Source: Ligustrum vulgare (taxonomy: Eukaryota > Streptophyta > Magnoliopsida > Lamiales > Oleaceae). From it: a DNA stretch of 64,000 nt. The notes below the pieces were generated by a model. It ran no database searches. It was not told the origin of the DNA and worked only from the letters and a program-made list of their open reading frames with translations. The stretch covers positions 441,501 to 505,500 of the forward strand of contig OY743169.1 in assembly GCA_963555705.1 (NCBI GenBank), written 5' to 3'. Shown here in pieces: positions 36,741-45,524 of this stretch (positions are counted from its first letter, which is position 1; every line of letters begins with the position of its first letter). The position numbers were made by a program, and so were the translations under genes.

Positions 36741-37216
36741 AGATAATGATTTATTAAGAATATTTGTCAATAAATTAGATTTATTGTGATCATTCTATTG
36801 TTTTTATTGAACAAATATTATTATAAGGAATTATATTGTTTTGTGTGTTTTCAAGCAAGATAATCATTCAAGTAAAAGGATGATCAAAATGACTGCCCAA
36901 CTCAATCAACCATTCAACAAAATCTACTACTGGAATTTTCTTTATCAACCGAGGGAAACTGAGTGGGATTCCATACCCATATTTGAAGGCCATGATATAA
37001 TTTACCAAGCCCAAGCCTAATTGGTTGATTACTTGAATTAAACCTACTGCCATATTGGGCGAATTCTTCTGCAACAAAAATAAAAGCTACTGCTTCTATA
37101 TTGGCAAATCACTTGGCATAGGGAGGCATCCCAAAATATAATTTATTCAAGCAACCGCCCAAGCCAATTGGTTTTATTCAAAAAACAAATCTATTGATTG
37201 TGAATTGGAAGATCTT
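36741..37216 (-). other. Unassigned stretch, possible gene or element remnant
   Basis: A 69-codon minus-strand frame (37077-36868) reads NMAVGLIQVINQLGLGLVNY and PLSFPRLIKKIPVVDFVEWL, which looks protein-like but matches no family I know. An imperfect repeat of its region follows at 37120-37190 (AAGCAACCGCCCAAGCCAATTGG). It may be retroelement Gag or a captured gene piece. Confidence 0.25.
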
Positions 37217-37672
37217 TGATAAGTGCTTTATTAGCACTTACTTAATTCACTTATTGTCGTGTTTTGTCATCGATTTAATTCCATTAGAGTATTGGTTGAT
37301 ATAGTTTTATATTTTGTGTTGTGTAGGATCACAAAGAACGAGAAAAGAGGAAAAAGGACCAAAAAGTGATAACAATGAAGTTCGACGACCAAAGCTGCAA
37401 AATAGCTTACGGCCGTAAGCTACCAATGTCACGGACATAAGTCTCTATTAGGCGCAAGTGAGAAAATGGCAGAAGTCTACTTATGGTCATAACTTTTGAA
37501 AGTCAGCATTTCCAGAAAGCCATTTACAGCCATAAATTATTAAGTTACGGCCATAACTTTACCGCAGAATATTTTCCTAATTGATTTAGGAGTCTATCTT
37601 TGGTGTATTTTCTTGAGAACCCTAAGGCACAAGATTGGAGGTATAAAAAGAGGAAAATCACTACAGGATGGG
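37217..37672 (+). repeat. LTR fragment of an Athila-like non-autonomous element
   Basis: It starts TGATAAGTGCTTTATTAGCA then CTTA, the hairpin-bearing LTR start also seen at 51334 (plus), and at 42543, 49665 and 53504 in reverse. A TATA box (TATAAAAAG) is at about 37643. It ends abruptly in copia RT sequence at about 37672, so only U3 remains. It contains the palindrome cluster at 37403-37557. Confidence 0.7.
37403..37557. repeat. Cluster of TTACGGCCGTAA-type palindromes
   Basis: A perfect 20-bp palindrome, TAGCTTACGGCCGTAAGCTA, lies at 37403-37422. Variants follow at 37481-37492 (TTATGGTCATAA), 37524-37535 (TTACAGCCATAA) and 37544-37557 (GTTACGGCCATAAC). They lie upstream of the LTR TATA box. 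Confidence 0.9.
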
Positions 37673-38125
37673 GGCTGAAGATCCTCTTGGTCTTTGGATA
37701 GCTTAAGATTCTGATCAAGAGGAATTCTAGATGGTTTTGTACCATTTTCCCCAAAAGATGCTAATATTTCAAGGGAATATTTTCTATTACATATGTGAAT
37801 GCCTCGGTTTGACCTTACCACTTCAATGCCAAGAAGATATTTGAGTTTTCCCAGGTCCTTGGTTTTTTACTTATCATGAAGGAATGCTTTGAGAGAATTG
37901 ACAAAATCTACACAACTGTTGGCCACTATAATGCCGTCAACATGTACTAGGATTGCACTAAAAGAATGTCCAGTATTCCTTGTGAATAACTTGCAATCTT
38001 CTTTTGATTGTGTAAAACCTTGTTCATTAATGAAGTTTGACAACTACGAATACCATTATCTAGAGGCTTGTTTAAGGCTATACAATCTTTTTTTTAATTG
38101 GCAAACTTTTGATGAATTTTTATTT
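37673..38125 (-). pseudogene. Copia reverse transcriptase, C-terminal half (element A)
   Basis: The minus strand reads CQLKKRLYSLKQASR, then INEQGFTQSKEDCKLFTRNT, FSAILVHVDGIIVANSC (the catalytic YVDD has become HVDG), KDLGKLKYLLGIEVVRSNRG and IPLDQNLKLSKDQED. This is Ty1/copia RT. Stops and loss of the active-site aspartate make it inactive. A hAT MITE separates it from the N-terminal half at 38630. Confidence 0.92.
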
Positions 38126-38133
38126 GGATAATC

Positions 38134-38621
38134 TAGGGGTGGCAAACTGGTCGAACAGTTCGTGAGTTCGGCTCATTAAAAGCTCGGCTCAACTCGTGAA
38201 AAAGGGGACTTGGCTTGGACCGGACCGAAAATTCGGGTGTTGGACAGTTCGGGTTCGGCTCATGAAGCTCGTGGGCAGGCTCGTGAAAGCCCAACAAGCC
38301 GCGAAATAGGCCTGCTCGTTTCAGGCTCGTCAAAGCTCGTTTCAAGCTCGTCAAGTCCGTTTCAAACTCGTCAAGTCCATTTCAAGCTCGTCAAGTTCCT
38401 GTACAATTTTAAGTTTAATATTTTAAATATTTTAGTATTAGTAGAAAGTTAGAATAACAAAAAAAAAATTGAACGAGCCACGAGCCGGACTTGGGCTGGC
38501 TCTTTGGGAGACAGGCTCGACTCGTCTCCCAAACGAGCCGCGTCCGGTCCTGCTCGTGGGCTGGACCAAACATGACATTTGCGGGCCGAGCTGGCCTGGC
38601 TCTACCCATTTGACATCCCTA
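38134..38621. mobile_element. hAT-type MITE, 488 bp
   Basis: Terminal inverted repeats are TAGGGGTGGCAAACTGG and TAGGGATGTCAAATGGG. The 8-bp target duplication GGATAATC (38126-38133) and GGATAACC (38622-38629) differs at one base. Eight-base duplications and TAGGG.TGNCAAA ends are typical of hAT MITEs. The interior has short repeats of CTCGTCAAG and GGCTCGT. It has no transposase. It sits inside copia RT: excision restores the reading HGDLDEKVYPQLRSGYP to the downstream RT. Confidence 0.92.
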
Positions 38622-38629
38622 GGATAACC

Positions 38630-38890
38630 CGAGCGTAATTGAGGGTATACTTTTTCATCTAAATCTCCATGGAGAAAAGCACTGTTCACATCAAATTTGT
38701 ACAAGTGCCATCTTTTTAGAGTTGCCACAACCAAGAGAGTCATCACCGTAACTAGCTTTGCCACATGAGAAGAAGTCTTATGGTAATCAAGACTTTCTTG
38801 TTGTGTATAGCCCCTTGGCCACTAACCCAGCTTTGTACCTCTCTATAGTTCCATCAGTATTAAACTTAATCTTTTTTGAAGAGATTGGGC
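38630..38890 (-). pseudogene. Copia reverse transcriptase, N-terminal half (element A)
   Basis: The minus strand reads KKIKFNTDGTIERYKAGLVA, then shifted frames with VAKLVTVMTLLVVATLKRWH, LYKFDVNSAFLHGDLDEKVY and PQLRSGYP. This is the fingers and palm entry of Ty1/copia RT. Frameshifts break it. Upstream the gene is interrupted by family-B LTR copy 3, and integrase continues from 40728. Confidence 0.9.
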
Positions 38891-40727
38891 GATAATTCTT
38901 ATAAATAAAACAACGATAACAAACTCATTTAAAAAAAATGAATGATATTAAATTTTGAAATAAAATATCTCAAGTTCAAAATGTTTAGACAATAATAAAA
39001 TAGAGAGTTCAATAAAAATGTGGCATTTCAAATACCAAAACTCTTATTTGATGGTAAGTCCACAACTCATAGGTCGTCACCTAACGCAGCATTATCTGTC
39101 TTGTTGTCTGGAGATCGGCATCAATACTTTTTATTTCTTAACAACTTGAAATGTTAAAATTCATGGGATGAGCGCAAGTATGTGTAGTGAGCAGAATATG
39201 GTGTAAATGTGTTATTACACATTGAAATATAATTCACCAAGATGAGTAGTCGATGCATATGCATGTTTTTTTAGCCCGATTATAGATTATCTCCTCTACC
39301 CTAAAGCACTTACAAACCAGATATCGATAAAATGGTCATAACATTTTCATAAATCGGATATCGTTAAAATGGGAATAACACATCAGATTACATAGGACTA
39401 TTTCATCCTTTAGGGCTTTTACATATGTGTCATCTTTCACTTTATTTGACTCCAACAAGGATACTAGATTCCCACAAGTTATTCGCCGGTACCTTGGAGT
39501 TGCAAGACCCTCATGACATATATTGATATCTATCAAATTACATTGGACTATTTCATCCTCTAGGATTTTTACATCCATGTCATCTTTCACTTATTCAACT
39601 CCAACAAGGCCCTTACGATCAACATCGATATCCTAAACAACACATTGATTACTGAGGGGAATATAGTTCAAATCTATAATGTTCATGCTAAAACCTTTCT
39701 TTTATGCATAAACCTTCTTTTATGATTCATCATCCATCGAATCACATTGCATTCAAAACATGTTAACACAATATGCCATATATAAAGGTGTCTCAAATAC
39801 TCACTTATAATGAATCTCATAACTCATATAAACCTATCCAACTCTACCACTATATCCAGAATAAATAAATAAATCCCACTCACAGTTTAATGGATGAACA
39901 AATCCATGAACGGTTTCTAGAATGGCTTCCAACTGAAACGTGTACTTTTCAACTATCTTTGTGCAGAGTGTATGGAGAAATAAGTACATAAATCCTTGTA
40001 CATAAATTATCACAAAAATTGTATAATATCATCAGAAAAATCATTGAATTTTGGAGTTCAACAAAATCTATGGATTGCAAATCAGAGTTATAGAACAATA
40101 GTAATGGCAGAATGAAGTTAGGCTGCTAGACTGTCAATTTGGTGTCAACAACAAAGTACCTGAGAGTCATCTTTCATTGTTTTTAAGCCTAGGTTTTGAC
40201 ACAAAACCAGTAGTGCCTAAGAAATGTTATCTCTACAATCTGAAGGTGAAAGATGATTATCATGCAAGTAGAAGAATTGCTTGGGCATGATGTTCTTAGT
40301 ACCATTTTGAAGTACTCATGACGTACTTTCACTTGCAATTTACCATATGAGAAATGGTTAACCAAACGGGAAGTTATGACTTACTGAAGTAAGTCACTCG
40401 AAACTGTTTTTTTAACTGTTCGGTAAAGTACTAACCTTAAAATTCAACAGTGAATATTCTTTGAACGAACTCAAGAACGGATTTCATATTATCGAAGTTC
40501 GCTTCGAGAGCTTATCCATGCATATATCATATGCATTCAATGGAGGCCAAAAGTGATCAAACGAGTCTTCTAAAGAGAGACATTTAAACAAGTTTTTTGT
40601 GACTTTTCATTTTAATAATATTTTCATTTTTCTTTCTTTAGATTCAATAAAAATCAAATAAATTCTAAAAATAACTTCTTATGTCATAATGGACATTAAG
40701 GACGTCATAATTTTTCGGGGTGTTACA
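38891..40727 (-). mobile_element. LTR of gypsy family B, copy 3 (about 1.8 kb)
   Basis: On the minus strand it starts TGTAACACCCCGAAAAATTA then GACGTCC, identical in design to the LTR starts at 3006 and 14510. It has similar following landmarks, including GAAGTTCGCTTCGAGAGCTT at about 40495, matched at 14288 and 2865. The segment 39260-39700 is homologous to 5230-5570 of copy 2. The left edge is approximate: it is set where copia RT ends, and no clean target duplication is found (TTGTA on the right, perhaps TTATA on the left). It is probably a decayed solo LTR. Confidence 0.7.
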
Positions 40728-41036
40728 TTGTAGGACTAATATGATTTGAATTGTTCATTTCAGATTCTAAATAATCTGTAGTGATAATAGGTATTTGAAC
40801 AATAGGAGTTTGAATAGGATTTAGAGTACAATTAACATTATTAACTGTAGGAAGAAGATTTTGTTTGTATGGAAACACATTCTCATGAAAATTACATTCC
40901 TAGAGATGAAGACTTTGGTTGTCTCTAAACCCATCAAACTCGTGCCTTCCATTCACTAGAGTAGTGGCAAAAGCAAAACACCAAAAAACCTTAAGGTGAT
41001 TGTAGTTCGGTTTGGACAAAAAAAGGATTTCAAAGG
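40728..41036 (-). pseudogene. Copia integrase end and linker (element A)
   Basis: The minus strand reads TPFEILFLSKPNYNHLKVFW then CFAFATTLVNGRHEFDGF, the conserved end of a Ty1/copia integrase region, followed by the linker to RT (NLLPTVNNVNCTLNPIQ). It continues the integrase interrupted at 49671 by the young element at 41042-49665. The frame carries stops. Confidence 0.85.
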
Positions 41037-41041
41037 GTGTT

Positions 41042-42543
41042 TGTTGTGCATTTGAGATCGCAAGTGTACGATATCGCAATCAAGTAATAAAGTGGACCTT
41101 AGAGTCCGGATTATCGTCCCACGAGGACTGCTATTAAGTACCGAAATATGTTAGTTCCTAACTCTATTTGAACGGACGAATTTGTTTTTGAGATTGTTAA
41201 TTACAACTAAAGATTTAAACTAAAGGAATAAAATTGTGAAATTGCTTTTGTGTTTAAATACGATTGTAAAGTAGTTGGGAATCCCGATTTCACCTAGCCA
41301 ATTATATTAACTCCAATTCCAGATTTTATTTTCTAAATATGCATTCGGTCGAATTCACTAATGTATATTGAAATTCCTCTCTCGAGTTTAAATCAATTCT
41401 ACCTAAATAAGTCAACCATGTATCTCTACAGAGGGTCCGAATATTCCTTATCTAAATGCATAACACGCAAGAATTCACACACGACCGCAATAATTACAAG
41501 AGTATATCTCTATCTCTCGTTCAATTACCGGATTTATTACCACGTTCTAAATTATTAACTCACCTCTCGGATTATGGAAATAACTCAATAAATCATGAAT
41601 TGGTGATCAAGCAATTCAAGCATTAAGAACAATAATAAATCAATACATGCAACGAATTACTAAAATAAAGGAATTTGGAATTAAAATAATTAACTAGGCT
41701 ACATCGTTCATCCCAACGTTATATTTAGTTACACATCATGATTAAAAAGCATAAACAATAAAGTAAAACGTTCATTGAAAATAATAAGAAGAAAGGAAAG
41801 CATGCACCAAGTCTCAATTCTTCAATTATCTTCAATTCACGCCCCTTTGCGATGCTTAATTCCCCAAGAATTTGATGTAAAATCTCTGTTGTGGCTCGTT
41901 CTATGGAGAGGCAAAGGTCTAGATCTCGTGCCTCTTATGTTGTATATATAGGTTTTGGAGAAAACCTAGATTAAAACAAGAAAAGTCTGATAAAAATCGC
42001 GAGAAAAAGCCCACAGTCGGCCCAGCCGGAAAGCCACGCGATCGCGTGGCTTCAACCCTAGCGATCGCGTGCTTGACCCTAAAACTCTCGGGTTACAATT
42101 TTGCGTCTTCTCGCGATCGCTTGGTGTATGAACAGCGATCGCGACTTCATCATTCTTCCGGCTGTGCAAGTTAGTCCCTGACTTTTAATTGCACCTTCAG
42201 TCCTCAACTTTCAATTGTTGCACTTTAGTCTCCAAACTTTATCTTCTTCTCGGTTTGACCATTAAAGCTCTTAATTCATTCAATTAGGTCCTCCAACCTC
42301 TGATTTAGTCACTTTGGCACCAAGCATGTTTCCCGGTTGTTGTCACAAACTCCTCACTTGTCCAATTTAGCTCCAATTAACATCCAATCGTGTCATTTTT
42401 CCATTAATTGCTTCATTCTTCTTCATTTGGGACATTTTCTGAAAGGTAAACAAATAAACATAAATTAAATAGCAAATATTCCCAAACGACAATAATTAAT
42501 CCTAATTTAGACATACAAATAAGTGTATAAAATACACTTATCA
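41042..42543 (-). repeat. 3' LTR of the TR-GAG element, 1502 bp
   Basis: On the minus strand it runs from TGATAAGTGTATTTTATACA to GCAAATGCACAACA-type DNA (plus start TGTTGTGCATTTGAGATCGC). TATA box TATATATA is at 41943-41950. Upstream of it (42031-42142) is the GCGATCGC cluster. Short ORFs of 60-70 codons in both LTRs are not genes. Confidence 0.97.
42031..42142. repeat. GCGATCGC palindrome cluster in the 3' LTR
   Basis: Four GCGATCGC sites are at 42038, 42061, 42113 and 42135. The first is the core of a perfect 22-bp palindrome (42031-42052) that includes GCCACGCGATCGCGTGGC. The cluster lies just upstream of the LTR TATA box on the transcribed strand. The other LTR has the same cluster at 49153-49264. 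Confidence 0.95.
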
Positions 42544-42560
42544 AATACCCCCAAACTAGA
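42544..42560 (-). other. Polypurine tract of the TR-GAG element
   Basis: On the minus strand AGTTTGGGGGTATT directly precedes the LTR start TGATAAG. Near copies of TTTGGGGGT occur at about 43612, 43990 and 44278 in the untranslated region, as in Athila elements, which carry several internal PPT-like sites. Confidence 0.85.
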
Positions 42561-43171
42561 ATTATTGTTCGTCCTCGAACAATGTAAACTAAACTACAAA
42601 AATCAAAGAAATAAGAGAACAAATATTTTTGTTGTGTCAACATGTTTACCGTATGCCTCCAAAGTCCAAACCAAGTTAAGCTTTAAGCAAGCGTCATGAA
42701 CAACAATGCAAAATAATTTCTAGTTAAATCATGCCAGATTTTCAAGTGTGTGTGTGAATAGCCAATGTCAAACGCATACTTATGCAAAAGATATACTCAA
42801 CACTGTGTGGCTCATTATGCATAATCCAGCCCGAACCCCATGTGGTCAATCTATGATTTCTAATGAAATTCCTTTCAACGCTCATGACTAATCACCACTT
42901 TCTGCTTTTCTCTCGCATCCCGGGTATTTGTCTATGTGGGTTCTAAAAATATTCTTAGCTTTTTCCACACAAGGTAGTCAGAATCAGAAATGTGCATGTA
43001 TAACAAATCAAAAGCAAGTGGGCCCCAATTCTACAACATCAACCACCACAGCTCAGTCAACAAAGCTTATACCATGCAATAATATATATATATATATATA
43101 TTTTTTCTTATGATGGACGACTTTTTCTTTTAATTGTCCCTGTTTTTTACCATCTTTGTGCAGAACTTTTC

Positions 43172-43468
43172 ATACTGGCTTTCTATATGACCCATGTAGC
43201 GGGCTTTCAGATCGGAAACTCCCAAACCAGACGGCTTTAGGGTACCAGGTTCAAAGAACCCCTCAGACGTACTTGCCCGAGTCATAAAGGCTTAAACAGA
43301 AAAGTTAAAGATGTTATAATGTCTTATGTGTAAGTCCACTCTCCGTACTTGCTTTCTAATTGACCCATGTAGCGAGCTTTAGGTCGATGACTCCCAAGCC
43401 AGTTGGCTTTAGGGCACCAGGTTTGAAAGACCCATCGGACTTACTTACTCGAGTCAAAAAGGCATTTG
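43172..43468. repeat. Direct repeat pair of about 115 bp in the 3' untranslated region
   Basis: The segment TGACCCATGTAGCGGGCTTT... to GAGTCATAAAGGC (43185-43292) recurs as TGACCCATGTAGCGAGCTTT... to GAGTCAAAAAGGC (43361-43465), at about 80 percent identity and a 175-bp spacing. Each copy contains GGCTTTAGGGYACCAGGTT. The flanking 42561-45060 is otherwise non-coding, with an AT dinucleotide run at 43082-43101. Confidence 0.85.
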
Positions 43469-45080
43469 AAGAGCGGAATAAGACCTTCAGCATTTTTCTG
43501 TTTTTATGCTGGAAATAGTTTATACCAGTTGACCAAACTGCAGTGACTCAAGTGCAAAACCAAGAACCACAGACCTCCAACCCGTCAATACACACAAATT
43601 CCAACCCTTTTACCCCCAAACTTGCCTTTTAGCATGATTGGTTCTAATTTAGGGATTGGATATCTTACCATCTAAGTTCAGGGATTTTTAAGACATTCCT
43701 AAGTTCAAATTGCACAAAATTGCCCCACATATATTAAACAAAATCCCTAACACAAGCAATTATCCAACACTGGCTATGTGCGCAATAAATATGAATCTAG
43801 CAAAATATAACTAGTTCAAAATAAGTTCATGTTTTCATGTTGTCCAATTTTCAAACTTAAGCACAAATTGATTCATACTATATCCTAGGCAATAAACAAG
43901 TTAACACATTTTCAATTTTCAATTTTTTTTTTTTTTTTTATCCCAATAAAATAGAATGAAAAGTACTTATATGGAAATAATGAGATCCACCCCCAAACTA
44001 GAAATGAACATTGTCCTCAATGTTTTGCCACATAAATAAGTAAGAATAATGCAAAACTTGACAAAAGAAAGGAAACGAGAACTTCCCAAGTGTAGAGGAG
44101 ATGTCTCATTGTAGTCTTGATGCTTCAATTTGAAATGTTGGATGAATTTGACCCTATTTCTTGCCTTGCCCAACTTGATCGGATGTGGCTTGACTGATGT
44201 TCACCTTGCAAATAAGAGATAAGTAATATTAAAAGTTATAAACATCGCTAAGAAATAATGGAAGTTCAGTGCCACACCCCCAAACTAAAGTTAAAGCACA
44301 ATTTTGAATTTTCAAAATTTAGTCGATTACACATATTCCAACCTTGACATGACCTAGAAAAACATAAATTTTTCCGAGCCATCTTTTGATACGTTAAAGT
44401 TCATAGCATGATCGACAATATATTAAAAATTCAGCTCATTAGAAGATAAATAGGGTCATGAATCAATGTGGAGAAGTAGGTGACGTGAGTGGATTTTCAG
44501 GTGCAATGGCCTGCAGTGGCCTTGCAATGGGGCTGCCTTGGTGCAAACATGGTTTTAATCGATTTCATGTCAAGATGTGAACTAATTCATGAACTACACA
44601 CACATAAACATTGATAAACATGTAATGAAGATAAATGCCGGAATGAATTTCTAAAATTAGCACAGGAACATCTTTGTGGCACTTCATCAAACACCTAATG
44701 GGCATTGCAAAAATCAATGGATATGCATAGGGTTGGAGGCATGAATGAACCCAAAATTTTGTCTACTAAACCACAAATCACCTTCTCCAACATCTAACCT
44801 AAGCCCAATCTTCACCATTCACCATTTCAACATCCAAGATCTCAAATAAAATTTCAAACTTTTGAGGAAACATGGATTTAAATGAAGAATTTCATACCTT
44901 TCATTGATTTTGATGTGAAAATAGCAATGAATTTGGTGCAACTAGATGTTGATGACATGCACACAAAATGGAAGATCAAATGTGAGGTGATTAGGGGAGA
45001 GAAAACGAGTGTATAATGTTCGAAATTGAAAACATGAGGCTCAACACTTAAACTGCCGATTTTGGACCCAGATTAGCCAC

Positions 45081-45187
45081 GCAATCGCCTGGCTGGATTG
45101 CCAGCGATCGCGTGGGTCAAGGTAAAAAAATCTGTTGATTTTTTACTGCAAAGTCGCGATCGCCGAAGCCTATAGGCCCGCGATCGC
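45081..45187. repeat. GCGATCGC cluster in the 3' untranslated region
   Basis: Perfect sites lie at 45104-45111, 45156-45163 and 45180-45187, and a one-mismatch site (GCAATCGC) at 45081-45088. This is a second copy of the LTR-type cluster, downstream of the gag-protease ORF. Related remnants carry a different hairpin (CTGGGC...GCCCAG) at the same place (52890-52918 and 57003-57025). Confidence 0.92.
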
Positions 45188-45524
45188 GCAGTTCACGGCA
45201 GTAATGAAATTTTTTCCTATTTTTGATATTTTTGGAATTCAAAATCATTTTTATCCCCCTAATCACTTCATGATTGATGCAATGATTTTCCAAACATTAA
45301 CTTCATGATTCAAATTAGTGTGCGTGAGTTTGGAATGACGATAAAAACTTAGCCTAATGTAAACATGCAACATCAAAAACATACCTAAATATGCATATAT
45401 CTAAAATTCTGCAAATAAATAAATAAATTCTGAAAGCATGATAAATAAAAGGGAAGAAAGGTTGGGTTGCCTCCCAACAAGCGCTCCGTTTTACGTCTAA
45501 AGCTCGACTTTTTGCACTTCTTTA

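Noticed and set aside
42031..42142. GCGATCGC clusters as a sign of cyanobacterial (HIP1) DNA
   Set aside because: They lie inside plant LTRs with a tRNA-Asp PBS and an Athila-type Gag, so horizontal transfer is not supported.
41361..42169. Small frames of 65-67 codons present twice (also 48483 and 49088)
   Set aside because: They are duplicated because they lie in the two LTRs. No family match or start context.
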